From an uncultured Christensenella sp. (GTDB lineage Bacteria > Bacillota > Clostridia > Christensenellales > UBA1242), in NCBI GenBank assembly GCA_949300385.1, contig CASGDZ010000001.1, forward strand, positions 221,461-275,764: DNA of 54,304 nucleotides, in the 5' to 3' direction. Every line of letters begins with the position of its first letter. Positions within the stretch are counted from its first letter, which is position 1. The position numbers and the translations under genes are program-made. This document shows, in pieces, positions 37,114-45,544 of the stretch. The notes under the pieces were generated by a model. It saw only the letters and a list, made by a program, of their open reading frames with translations, had not been told where the DNA came from and did no database searches.

Positions 37114-38025
37114 TTATTCTCCTTTTAAGATTTTCTTTGCTTTATTAGCAAGTTCAATCAACTCACTTTTTGAAATATATTCAGTTGATTTATTGCTAAC
37201 TAGGCGCTGTAAATCAATAATTTTTTCTTCCTTTACATCAATATATCCTAAGTTAACACCTAATCGTATATCGCTCAACATCGAGTTTAATTCGTCAGGT
37301 GCTAACAAATATGCAGATTGAAGGGTGGCTAGACTTCTGAATGCTTTATCCATAAGTTCTTCAGAGTTTGTAGTGGCTAGCATTTTGCCACTTTCAATCT
37401 CCAAATCTTGTAGTTTTGATACCATTTTCATAAAGTCGTCTACAATTTCACTTTCTGAAAAACCTAAATTGCATACAGTAGATAAAGTGAATATTTGGCC
37501 GGCCTTAGGAGTAAGCATAAAACCTAAATTTTTAATATTTTGTCTCACTTGATTTATTTTAGCAAGCGTATTGATTGCGTTTAGATCTAAGTCACATTCA
37601 AAGTGTAGTCCACAGCCAATTTTCTTTAAATTACTCATTAGATAACCATACATATCGTTATAAGCAAGGCTTATTTTGCTAGATATTATGTGCTCTAACG
37701 CTTTTGCACGAGTATATGCTGATTTGTCTAGTCCTGCACCGCCCGCACATATGGTTAAATGCTCACCATCAAATAAGGTTATTGCAACATTGTCCTTTGT
37801 TATAAACATGGTATTTGACTTATTTGAGACAATATTGAATTGATTTAAATAGTCGCGCATATTTTGGTCAAAAGTATTGACATCCACTTTTAAGAGTTCT
37901 TTGTCTAACGCAGTATCAACTTTTGAAATTATCTCCTGTTTTTTATCTTCGGTTAGTTTTGGTACAAACTTATAATCTTTTAAGTTTCTATAAAACTGAA
38001 CGCGAGTTTGTAGTACATTAGTCAT
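37114..38025 (-). CDS. mcsB: McsB-like protein with lost arginine-kinase residues
   Basis: This 303-residue protein aligns with the McsB phosphagen-kinase fold: RNLKDYKF near the start, DGEHLTI, YGYLMSNLKKIGCGL, TLSTVCNLGFSESEIVDDF and LSDIRLGVNLGYI. The catalytic positions are gone. The cysteine of the usual GYLTSCPTN is Asn132, the following GLR arginine is His141, SSRIRLARN reads QTRVQFYRN, EEDHIR reads DGEHLT, and the YGEGSEA loop is missing. The C-terminal arginine-phosphate-binding region is absent too. It probably cannot phosphorylate arginine. The ATG has GGAG upstream and overlaps mcsA by 8 bases. Confidence 0.85.
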   Translation of the reverse strand: MTNVLQTRVQFYRNLKDYKFVPKLTEDKKQEIISKVDTALDKELLKVDVNTFDQNMRDYLNQFNIVSNKSNTMFITKDNVAITLFDGEHLTICAGGAGLDKSAYTRAKALEHIISSKISLAYNDMYGYLMSNLKKIGCGLHFECDLDLNAINTLAKINQVRQNIKNLGFMLTPKAGQIFTLSTVCNLGFSESEIVDDFMKMVSKLQDLEIESGKMLATTNSEELMDKAFRSLATLQSAYLLAPDELNSMLSDIRLGVNLGYIDVKEEKIIDLQRLVSNKSTEYISKSELIELANKAKKILKGE

Positions 38026-38518
38026 TTTTGTTCTCCAATTTTTTAATTTCTTTCTTCAATTTTGCTGCGTCTTCGTATCGCTCTTCTTTGACAGCTTGCG
38101 CCATCTCTTGTCTTAAATTTGCGATTTTGTCTTCTACGCTTAATTCTTTATTAGATTTTTTAGCGATATAGTCATTTAATTTCTCTTGTTTGTGTGTTTG
38201 ATTAGGTGCAATTCGTTTAACAATGTTTTCAATTTCCTCTCTGAATGCATCATAGCAATTAGGACAACCTAAGCGTTCACTATTTTTAAACTCTCTAAGG
38301 CTCATCTTGCATACTGGGCATACAATGTTCTCTACCTTAGAGAATGGTAAAAAGTCGACGAAGGCTGAAAACATATCATCGAATAAGCTTGTAGGAGAAT
38401 CGTTGAACACTCCTTCTTTTATAGCACAATCACGACATAAATTTGTCGTTTGACTAACACCGTTTACAATTAAAGTCGAGTGATAAACACTTGGCTTTCC
38501 ACATCTATCACATTTCAT
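38018..38518 (-). CDS. mcsA: McsA, zinc-finger activator of the Clp stress system
   Basis: This 166-residue protein has two paired zinc-binding modules (CDRCG with CRDCA, then CPVCK with CPNCY) and a C-terminal UVR motif (EERYEDAAKLKKEIKKLE). McsA normally activates McsB kinase and modulates CtsR. All cysteines are retained even though its partner is degenerate. It lies 2 bases after ctsR and overlaps mcsB. Confidence 0.95.
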   Translation of the reverse strand: MKCDRCGKPSVYHSTLIVNGVSQTTNLCRDCAIKEGVFNDSPTSLFDDMFSAFVDFLPFSKVENIVCPVCKMSLREFKNSERLGCPNCYDAFREEIENIVKRIAPNQTHKQEKLNDYIAKKSNKELSVEDKIANLRQEMAQAVKEERYEDAAKLKKEIKKLENKND

Positions 38519-38520
38519 AA

Positions 38521-38985
38521 TTATTTCCTCCCTTCTTTCATTAATTCAATTATAATCTGTGTTAAAATGTTGCCCCGTATATTATTATCAATATTTATAG
38601 GATTATTTAGCGCTTTAGTACTAATCGTGGCTTTAATCAATCCGCGTTCGCGCTCACTAATTAACCCACGAGACAGCATTTGGTCTAAAATCTGTCCTGA
38701 TTCCAATAGACTAATCGGTTTATTAGTCAACTGCAAGGCATTTTTTAGAAAATCGCTATCACTATCATGTAATCTAGACACTTTAATATATCCACTACCT
38801 CCGCGCTGACTTTCAACTACATATCCATTATTGATAGTAAAGCGCGTATTTAGTACATAATTAATTTGACTAGGTACACATGAGAAGAATCTTGCAAGGT
38901 CATTTCGCGATAGCTCTATAAAGTCGTCCATATCAAGGCTGGACTTTATGAATTCTTCTATAATATCACTTATGCTTTTATTCAC
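38521..38985 (-). CDS. ctsR: Stress-response repressor CtsR
   Basis: This 154-residue dimeric repressor controls clp genes. The winged helix is visible in LARFFSCVPSQINYVLNTRF and YVVESQRGGSGYIKV. It starts at GTG 38985 behind GGAGGGG. Its own operator lies just upstream at 39006-39022, consistent with autoregulation of the operon. Confidence 0.96.
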   Translation of the reverse strand: MNKSISDIIEEFIKSSLDMDDFIELSRNDLARFFSCVPSQINYVLNTRFTINNGYVVESQRGGSGYIKVSRLHDSDSDFLKNALQLTNKPISLLESGQILDQMLSRGLISERERGLIKATISTKALNNPINIDNNIRGNILTQIIIELMKEGRK

Positions 38986-39005
38986 ATTTCCCCTCCTTTA
39001 AGGTC

Positions 39006-39022
39006 TTTGACTTTCTTTGACC
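39006..39022 (-). promoter_or_regulatory. CtsR operator
   Basis: On the minus strand GGTCAAAGAAAGTCAAA is a perfect match to the CtsR heptad direct-repeat consensus (RGTCAAA, 3 bases, RGTCAAA). It covers the predicted transcription start of ctsR. Confidence 0.92.
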
Positions 39023-39030
39023 TTTGCTAT

Positions 39031-39059
39031 ATCTTATCACTATTTTATGCAAATGTCAA
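39031..39059 (-). promoter_or_regulatory. Promoter of the ctsR operon
   Basis: Perfect TTGACA (39054-39059), a 17-base spacer and TAAGAT (39031-39036). The CtsR operator begins nine bases downstream. Confidence 0.8.
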
Positions 39060-39126
39060 CAAAATTTGCATAAATTTTAAAAATTTTTAGCAATCTTTTA
39101 TTAAGAGTGCTAAATTATGGATATTT

Positions 39127-39150
39127 TAAAAAGAGAGCGCATGCTCTCTA
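39127..39150 (-). terminator. Intrinsic terminator of the YwaF-like gene
   Basis: A 7-pair stem AGAGAGC/GCTCTCT with a 4-base loop is followed on the minus strand by TTTTT. Confidence 0.85.
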
Positions 39151-39156
39151 AATTAA

Positions 39157-39963
39157 TTATGTGTGTTTTTCTTTCATCTCTTCCTCATCATCTAATGATA
39201 AATGAGACAATTTTTCGTTTTTGTGGTGTGATTTTTTAATTTTAACGCTAAGACTATAAACTCCCCATACTATAAATCCAATTGACATATGTGCTACAAT
39301 AATCAAAATTGAATACAATATATGCGAAAATTCATAAATCGTAGCAAGGAATGGTAAAGGTATTGCATAAGGATTAGAGATAAACATCATATTTGTATCA
39401 AATACTAAGTTTACAATCACTGCCATAGTCATAAATATAGCGCAGAATATAACATATCTTAACACTACCCTTAAATCAACCTTGATGCTCTTAGTAATAA
39501 AGCACATTATACCACAATAAACCATGATTGAATGATAAATCATACTATATATACATTGAAAATGGAATATTGGATAAGTTCTAAACGAAGTTGACGGAGA
39601 AATAATAAATATCGCTCCACAGACTATTCCTGCCAATGCTATAAAAGATAAACCAAAATCGCGCAATTTGTTGTTATTGCTGGCGCTGAACCATAGTGAA
39701 TAAATGAACAATGAACAAAAGTATAGTGGCAACCATGAGTCTAAATTCGAAATACCATTGATTAATGACCAACATATCTTAAATGCTTCTAAGAGCGTAA
39801 TAACAACTGCCAATACCTTTAACAATTTAAAATATACTTTACTAGTCATATGTCTAGTTAATACGACCACAATTGCAATTAAAACAAAACACACAAATAT
39901 AGATATAATGTGTGTTGTACTAAATAATCCAACTGCTTGATATGTGCCTGGTCGTGAAAACAT
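39157..39963 (-). CDS. YwaF/TIGR02206-like integral membrane protein
   Basis: This 268-residue protein has about seven hydrophobic segments. LPLYFCSLFIYSLWF near residue 78 recalls the LPLHLC motif of TIGR02206/YwaF membrane proteins. The C-terminus is charged and cytoplasmic. The function of the family is not known. The ATG at 39963 is six bases after a -10 element and has no ribosome binding site, so the mRNA is probably leaderless. It lies 40 bases after uvrC on the same strand. Confidence 0.75.
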   Translation of the reverse strand: MFSRPGTYQAVGLFSTTHIISIFVCFVLIAIVVVLTRHMTSKVYFKLLKVLAVVITLLEAFKICWSLINGISNLDSWLPLYFCSLFIYSLWFSASNNNKLRDFGLSFIALAGIVCGAIFIISPSTSFRTYPIFHFQCIYSMIYHSIMVYCGIMCFITKSIKVDLRVVLRYVIFCAIFMTMAVIVNLVFDTNMMFISNPYAIPLPFLATIYEFSHILYSILIIVAHMSIGFIVWGVYSLSVKIKKSHHKNEKLSHLSLDDEEEMKEKHT

Positions 39964-39969
39964 ACCATT

Positions 39970-39998
39970 ATTTTACCAAATTTACGACAAAATAACAA
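39970..39998 (-). promoter_or_regulatory. Promoter placing the YwaF-like gene start at the ATG
   Basis: TTGTTA (39993-39998), a 17-base spacer and TAAAAT (39970-39975), then six bases (AATGGT) and the ATG at 39963. Confidence 0.65.
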
Positions 39999-40003
39999 CT
40001 TTT

Positions 40004-41824
40004 TTATACATCTTTGTCTTTGTTAAATCGCTTATAGATGTTTTCTGCTGTTGATTTTGAAACGCCTTTTACTGAGCATAATTCTTCAATGCTCGCATTT
40101 CTTATGTTTTCTATACTCTTAAAGTGCGATAAAAGTGCGCGTCTAATTACTGGTCCCACACCTGATATACTTTCAAGCCCACCTTTATACATACCTTTTG
40201 CCCTAAGCGAGCGATTAAATGTTATTGCAAATCTATGCGCTTCATCGCGCGCTAGTTGGATAAGTCTAAGCGAATAACCGCCCTTTTGCAAAATATAAGG
40301 TCGCGATTGATGTGGTTTAAAGACTTCTTCCTCACGCTTTGCTAGACTAATTAAATCATTTGGGAATCCGTACTTATCAAGCACCTCAACCGCCACCGAC
40401 AATTGTCCTTTACCACCATCTATTATTATTAAGTCGGGCATAGATGAAAAGCTTACATCTGTCCCCTTTTTGTATTCTTCCATTCGTCGCGTCAATACCT
40501 CACGCATCGAAGCAAAGTCGTCGATAAATTGCACCGTTTCGATTTTAAATTTTCGATACATTTTAGGGGCTTTCTCCCCGTTTTGCACCACTACCATACT
40601 CGCCACTGTATATGTTCCATAGGTATGTGATATATCGTAGCATTCAATTCGCTTTGGCTCGTGTTTTAAATTTAAATCGGCTTTTAATTGCCTTACTGCG
40701 CCTATGCTGGCGTTAACTTGCTTAGTGGTTCGCTCAAGATTTTTCTCTATATGCATATGCGCATTCTTCTCAGCCATTTCAAGTAGTTTGTACTTGACGC
40801 TGTCAATAATAGGTTTTGTAACTTGTATCTTTTTATTTGCCTTATTGTTTAAAAATATTTCAATTTCGCTCGTCTCTACATTAGGCATTATTATTTCATC
40901 TACATTTATTGGATGTGTCGTATAATACTGCATAATGAATTGAGTATATGCTTCATTCTTGTCTAAAAAATTAAGTATATCAAAAGTTTGTACTCCTTGC
41001 AATTTGCCACCGCGTATATTTAATACGCACATCGCAGAATACTCTCCGCTCGTATTTAGGCTAAATACATCATAATCAACTAATGAACCTAAACTTGTTA
41101 TGACTTTTGATTTTAGTTTATCTAACATTTTTAATCTATCACGAAGAATTAGTGCTGTTTCGAAGTTTTCATTCTTGCTTGCTATATTCATCTTCTCAGT
41201 TAAAATTTCTTCTACTCGCTTAGTATCTCCTTTTAAGAATTTAATAGCGTCCATAACAATTTCGTGATAATCTTGCTTTGAAATAAGTTTAGCACACGGA
41301 GCCATGCACATATGCATTTCTTTAAACAAACATGGTTTTATTGCTCGTTTGCTTTCAGATAACGGCAATTTACACTTCCTGAGCGGAAAAGCATAATCGA
41401 TAATAGAAAGCACATCTTTTGCTGACACTCCCGCCATATATGGTCCAAAATATTTGTCCGTTTTATTTAGTCTGCGACTTATCTCAAAATGTGGAAAATC
41501 TTCTTTTAGATTAATTTTGATATACGCATATGTCTTGCTATCTTTTAAAAGTATGTTATAAAAAGGCTGATGTTTTTTTATAAGATTATTTTCTAGCGCC
41601 AGCGCCTCAACTTCATCATTTACGACATAAAAATCAAAATCGCGCACATTTTGTACCATGTTTCTAACTTTAATATGATCTTGTTTACGCAAAAAATATT
41701 GGCTGACGCGCTTCTTTAAATCTTTTGCTTTGCCAACATATATTACATTCTCGTCCGCATCTTTCATAATATAAACACCCGCCTCTTGTGGAAGGCGTTT
41801 AACTTTATCTAAGATTATATCCAT
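40004..41824 (-). CDS. uvrC: Excinuclease ABC subunit C
   Basis: This 606-residue nuclease makes both incisions in nucleotide excision repair. The GIY-YIG domain (AGVYIMKDADENVIYVGKAK) occupies about residues 1-95. A UVR motif (NFETALILRDRLKML) lies near residue 220. The RNase H-like domain contains ECYDISHTYGT and DLIIIDGGKGQL, and a C-terminal helix-hairpin-helix (VKGVSKSTAENIY) ends it. The length is normal. The ATG follows an extended -10 by six bases with no leader. Confidence 0.97.
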   Translation of the reverse strand: MDIILDKVKRLPQEAGVYIMKDADENVIYVGKAKDLKKRVSQYFLRKQDHIKVRNMVQNVRDFDFYVVNDEVEALALENNLIKKHQPFYNILLKDSKTYAYIKINLKEDFPHFEISRRLNKTDKYFGPYMAGVSAKDVLSIIDYAFPLRKCKLPLSESKRAIKPCLFKEMHMCMAPCAKLISKQDYHEIVMDAIKFLKGDTKRVEEILTEKMNIASKNENFETALILRDRLKMLDKLKSKVITSLGSLVDYDVFSLNTSGEYSAMCVLNIRGGKLQGVQTFDILNFLDKNEAYTQFIMQYYTTHPINVDEIIMPNVETSEIEIFLNNKANKKIQVTKPIIDSVKYKLLEMAEKNAHMHIEKNLERTTKQVNASIGAVRQLKADLNLKHEPKRIECYDISHTYGTYTVASMVVVQNGEKAPKMYRKFKIETVQFIDDFASMREVLTRRMEEYKKGTDVSFSSMPDLIIIDGGKGQLSVAVEVLDKYGFPNDLISLAKREEEVFKPHQSRPYILQKGGYSLRLIQLARDEAHRFAITFNRSLRAKGMYKGGLESISGVGPVIRRALLSHFKSIENIRNASIEELCSVKGVSKSTAENIYKRFNKDKDV

Positions 41825-41830
41825 GAAAAT

Positions 41831-41839
41831 ATTATACCA
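41831..41839 (-). promoter_or_regulatory. Extended -10 promoter at the uvrC start codon
   Basis: TGGTATAAT (41831-41839) is an extended -10. Six bases (ATTTTC) separate it from the ATG at 41824. The -35 at the usual distance (TATAAA, 41854-41859) is poor, which fits an extended -10 promoter. Confidence 0.65.
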
Positions 41840-41985
41840 TATAATTTAAAATTTTTATAAAAAATATAATCATTTTTATATAAATAGTTTAAATAAGCAC
41901 TTTAAACTTAAAATTTTAATTTTATAAGATAAAAGTATATCAATAAAACTTGTCTATTTTTTCGTATTTTAACATACATTTATAT

Positions 41986-42912
41986 ATGAAAAAAATATTT
42001 AAAAATAAGAAATTTTATATTCGATTAATTAACATTTTGCTTATTATTTTTTTACTAATATTCGTACCATGTGTTGCTATAAAACGCGCAACTAATTACG
42101 AGATTTATTCAAAACCAGAAATTGAAACTAAAATCTATACTGTTTGGCATATTGAAACTTTTGAAGGTGGCAAGCAATCCCGCGTTAATTATTTAAAATC
42201 AGTTGCACGCGCCGTTGAAAAAGAATATCCAGGCGTTTACATTATGATAAAAACAATTGAGCCAAATGAACTTGAATCAGCATTTGAAGAAAACAAGCCC
42301 GATCTAATATCTTTCGGCTATGGAGTCGGTCAAACTATATTAGATAGTTTATCACCGTTCGACAAAACTTACGACATACGCGACGAATTGTTAGCAAGCG
42401 CGAGCTTTAATGATGAATTATATGCGTTGCCATACATTTTGAGTGGTTACGCTATCATTAGGCACGACGCACTTTCTGATGAATTTCATTGCGGTTATAC
42501 GGGATATACAAATCCAGAAAATATTTACTCTTCCCTATCATTACACCCTATTGAAAAAGAAAGTCAATACGAAGCGTATAAAGATTTTGTATATAACGAC
42601 AATGTCTTTCTATTAGGCAGTGCGCGCGATGTTTTCCGCGTGGATAATTTAAATAAAGTAGGACGCGCAAGTGCGACTATTACACCAATAGATACATATA
42701 CTGACTTAGTCCAATATCTAGGAAAAATAAAAGATGATGAGTTAACAAATCGTTTTTGTGAATTGGCATTAAGTGATGAATTCCAAAACTCTTTAGTAGA
42801 CTATGCACTATTTAGCACGAAATATAACAAAATATATTTTAGTGGAATATATAATGATATGGAAAATGCCTTATTTAAATGTAGTATAGGTAGGGTTTTT
42901 GTTAATTTATGA
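41986..42912 (+). CDS. Membrane-anchored solute-binding-like protein, orphan
   Basis: This protein of about 308 residues has an N-terminal membrane helix (about residues 10-32). The rest resembles a family 1 extracellular solute-binding protein: KIYTVWHIETFEGG, VEKEYPGVYIMIKTIEP, KPDLISFGYGVG and LYALPYILSGYAIIRHD. The helix end (FVPC) is a poor lipobox, so an uncleaved anchor is likelier than a lipoprotein. No permease or ATPase gene is nearby. I start at ATG 41986; a weak CATACA -10 lies seven bases upstream with TTGTCT at 17 bases. The stop overlaps the murB start by 4 bases. Confidence 0.72.
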   Translation: MKKIFKNKKFYIRLINILLIIFLLIFVPCVAIKRATNYEIYSKPEIETKIYTVWHIETFEGGKQSRVNYLKSVARAVEKEYPGVYIMIKTIEPNELESAFEENKPDLISFGYGVGQTILDSLSPFDKTYDIRDELLASASFNDELYALPYILSGYAIIRHDALSDEFHCGYTGYTNPENIYSSLSLHPIEKESQYEAYKDFVYNDNVFLLGSARDVFRVDNLNKVGRASATITPIDTYTDLVQYLGKIKDDELTNRFCELALSDEFQNSLVDYALFSTKYNKIYFSGIYNDMENALFKCSIGRVFVNL

Positions 42913-43823
42913 ATACAAAGAATGAAATTTTATCCTTAAAAAATAAAGATTGTGAAATAATTTTTAATGCCGATTTAAAAAAATTTTCCACCTTTCATAT
43001 AGGTGGAAAAGCAAAATATCTGTTTATAACTAAAACTACAAACACACTGCTTGATGTGTGTTCTTTTTGTAAAACACACAATATAATGTATAAAGTTATA
43101 GGCTTCGGCTCTAATCTTTTATTCTCAGATAAGGGATATAATGGTGCTATTATAGTAAATCGTTCACATTCATATTATATTAGAAAAGATTGTGTATATG
43201 TTGATAGTGGTTTAAGTATAAATTCTTTTCTTTCTATCTTATCTAAACATGAACTCGCTGGGTTAGAAAATTTAGCTTCTATACCTTCTACTATCGGTGG
43301 TGCGGTTGTTAATAATACAGGGGCTTTTGATTGTAGTTTTTCAAATTTTGTTGAATACGTTGAATGTGTAAAAATATCTAATTTAAATAAACGCTTAAAA
43401 TTAAAGTATGACGAATGCAATTTCTCGTATAGAAATAGTTTGTTTAAATCGGGCGAATATATTATACTCCGTGTTAAATTAAAATTATTTAAGTCGACTA
43501 AAACGGAAATTTTATCAAAAATGCACTATTATTCGTACCTTAAAGCAAATAGCCAACCAATTAACAATTATAGTGCTGGAAGTGTATTCAAGCGTTCTCT
43601 CTTCTCTCCCGCTAAACTTATTGACGAAATGGGACTCAAGGGAACTAAAATAGGCGGTGCCATGATTTCTAATAAACATGCAGGGTTTATAATCAATTAT
43701 GACAACGCAACAGCTAGCGATGTAAAAGTGTTAATTAAATTTATAAAAAATGAATTTAAAAAGAATAATTTAAAAATCGAAGAAGAAATAGAATTTGTAG
43801 GCTATTCAAAAAATAGTAAGTAA
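42909..43823 (+). CDS. murB: UDP-N-acetylenolpyruvoylglucosamine reductase
   Basis: This 304-residue flavoenzyme reduces UDP-GlcNAc-enolpyruvate to UDP-MurNAc. The FAD-binding segment has VIGFGSNLLFSD and ENLASIPSTIGGAVVNNTGAF, FSYRNSLFK carries active-site residues, and SAGSVFKRS and the final EEEIEFVG complete the family pattern. It is a type II (Gram-positive) MurB. Start and stop overlap (ATGA) with the upstream solute-binding-like gene. Confidence 0.96.
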   Translation: MNTKNEILSLKNKDCEIIFNADLKKFSTFHIGGKAKYLFITKTTNTLLDVCSFCKTHNIMYKVIGFGSNLLFSDKGYNGAIIVNRSHSYYIRKDCVYVDSGLSINSFLSILSKHELAGLENLASIPSTIGGAVVNNTGAFDCSFSNFVEYVECVKISNLNKRLKLKYDECNFSYRNSLFKSGEYIILRVKLKLFKSTKTEILSKMHYYSYLKANSQPINNYSAGSVFKRSLFSPAKLIDEMGLKGTKIGGAMISNKHAGFIINYDNATASDVKVLIKFIKNEFKKNNLKIEEEIEFVGYSKNSK

Positions 43824-43841
43824 AACAAAATAATATTTTGA

Positions 43842-43870
43842 TTGATTTATTTTATATATAGTGATATAAT
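43842..43870 (+). promoter_or_regulatory. Promoter of the PHP-whiA-dnaE unit
   Basis: TTGATT (43842-43847), a 17-base spacer and perfect TATAAT (43865-43870), followed by a short leader containing AGGAG. Confidence 0.75.
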
Positions 43871-43886
43871 ACTTATAGGAGAAATT

Positions 43887-44663
43887 ATGGCACTATTAGC
43901 AGATTATCACACTCATTCTAAATATTCACGAAATCATCACGGAAAAGGCACAGTAGAACAAAATGTTCGCTCGGCATACGAAAAAGGTCTTAGACAGGTT
44001 GCAATAACTGACCATGGCTTTAATCAAGTTATGTTCGGTATAAGGCGAAAGGATATTCCTTCTTTACGACAAGATATAGAAGACGCAAAAGAGCGCTACC
44101 CTATCGATGTGCTTTTAGGTGTTGAAGCAAATATTATTTCATCTCAGGGCGATATAGATATTAATGAAGAAGATTATAAAGATCTTGATATTCTTTTATG
44201 CGGTTTTCATAGATTAGTTAAATCTACATCTAAACGCGAAAGAATGCGCTTTATAAATAAAAATATTATTTGTGAATTCTTCCACCACACCAGCAAAAAG
44301 CAGATTGAGCGTAACACAAACGCATACATAAATGCAATGAGAAAGTACGATATCGATATAATCACTCATTTAAATCACGCTTGCAAAGTTGATGTTGAAA
44401 AAGTGGCACGCGTTGCTAAAGAAACAAACACCTTAATTGAATTAAATGGTAAACGTCTAGGAATGAGCGATGAAGAAATTATGACCTGCTATAAATGTGG
44501 CTGTAAATTCGTTATAGATAGCGACGCTCACACCCCTAACCGCGTAGGTGATTGCCACTTAGGTCTTCAGGCTGCATTGAGGCTTAGATTGCCCGATAGT
44601 TGCATAGTAAATTATAATAATATTCCAACTTTTAAAAAAGAAAGACGAAAGAAAAGGAGTTAA
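43887..44663 (+). CDS. PHP-domain phosphoesterase
   Basis: This 258-residue protein has the PHP metal-binding motifs ADYHTHSKYS, AITDHGF, GVEANI, a histidine in LLCGFH and the terminal IDSDAHTP. It resembles histidinol phosphatase-type or YcdX-type PHP proteins. The substrate is unknown. I start at the ATG at 43887 behind AGGAGAAATT; a longer frame upstream overlaps the promoter. It sits between murB and whiA, a common clostridial position for a PHP gene. Confidence 0.9.
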   Translation: MALLADYHTHSKYSRNHHGKGTVEQNVRSAYEKGLRQVAITDHGFNQVMFGIRRKDIPSLRQDIEDAKERYPIDVLLGVEANIISSQGDIDINEEDYKDLDILLCGFHRLVKSTSKRERMRFINKNIICEFFHHTSKKQIERNTNAYINAMRKYDIDIITHLNHACKVDVEKVARVAKETNTLIELNGKRLGMSDEEIMTCYKCGCKFVIDSDAHTPNRVGDCHLGLQAALRLRLPDSCIVNYNNIPTFKKERRKKRS

Positions 44664-44664
44664 A

Positions 44665-45543
44665 ATGGCGGACTGCAAACAGCAGATCTTAAAAACAATA
44701 CCGGACAACAACTGTTGCAGTCAATCATTCATGGCTGTCGTTTTATCCAACTCTCAAATTGATAAAATTGACAATAAAATAGCGATAAATGCAAAACTTG
44801 AAGTATTAAAAAAGGTCATTGCTATTATAAAAAATTTCTATCCCGAACTTGAATTTGATTTGCGGGAAAATTTTTTATTTATAAATGGCAATTTATATAG
44901 AATTTTGATTGACTGCGGGTATGACGACACTCTGTCTAATGATTTTTCAATATTTACAAATGAATGCGACCGATTGACCTTATTAAAAACTTTCTTTATT
45001 ATGTATGGAGCACTATACTACAATGAAGACAATTTTAAAAATACTAAAGGATATTCGCTCGAATTTGTTTTAAAAGAAAACTTAAGTGCAATTTGTCGAG
45101 AACTTTTAAAAGAATTCAACTTCGACCTAAAATCTACTACACGCCAAAATAACATTGTGATTTATACAAAAAATAGTACAATAATAACCGATTTGATGGT
45201 AAAATTGGGCGACAGCACAACCGCCTTAGACATACAAAATAGTCTTCTCATGCGCGAAATACGAAATTCAACAAACAGGCAAAATAACTGCTTTGACCAT
45301 AATTTAAACAAAACTTTAAATGCAAGTAGCGAACAATTAATAGCAATAAATTATTTGTTGGACAACAACTATTTTGACATGCTTGACGATAATCTAAAAG
45401 ATGTCGCTATGGCTCGTATCGCAAACCCTGATATATCGCTAAAAGATTTACAAACAATTTTGGGCGGACTGAGTAGAGCCGGAATTAAATACAGACTAGA
45501 TAAAATTATAGATATTTACAAATCTATTATTGGAGGGAAATAA
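44665..45543 (+). CDS. whiA: DNA-binding protein WhiA
   Basis: This 292-residue protein is a divergent WhiA. The N-terminal region degenerates from a LAGLIDADG homing-endonuclease fold (KTFFIMYGALYYNEDNFKNT then GYSLEFVL). The C-terminal helix-turn-helix domain contains MREIRNSTNRQNNCFDHN, which is the WhiA hallmark, and LKDLQTILGGLSRAGIKYRL. WhiA influences cell division and chromosome segregation in Firmicutes. AAAGGAG lies before the ATG at 44665, one base after the PHP stop. Confidence 0.9.
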   Translation: MADCKQQILKTIPDNNCCSQSFMAVVLSNSQIDKIDNKIAINAKLEVLKKVIAIIKNFYPELEFDLRENFLFINGNLYRILIDCGYDDTLSNDFSIFTNECDRLTLLKTFFIMYGALYYNEDNFKNTKGYSLEFVLKENLSAICRELLKEFNFDLKSTTRQNNIVIYTKNSTIITDLMVKLGDSTTALDIQNSLLMREIRNSTNRQNNCFDHNLNKTLNASSEQLIAINYLLDNNYFDMLDDNLKDVAMARIANPDISLKDLQTILGGLSRAGIKYRLDKIIDIYKSIIGGK

Positions 45544-45544
45544 A

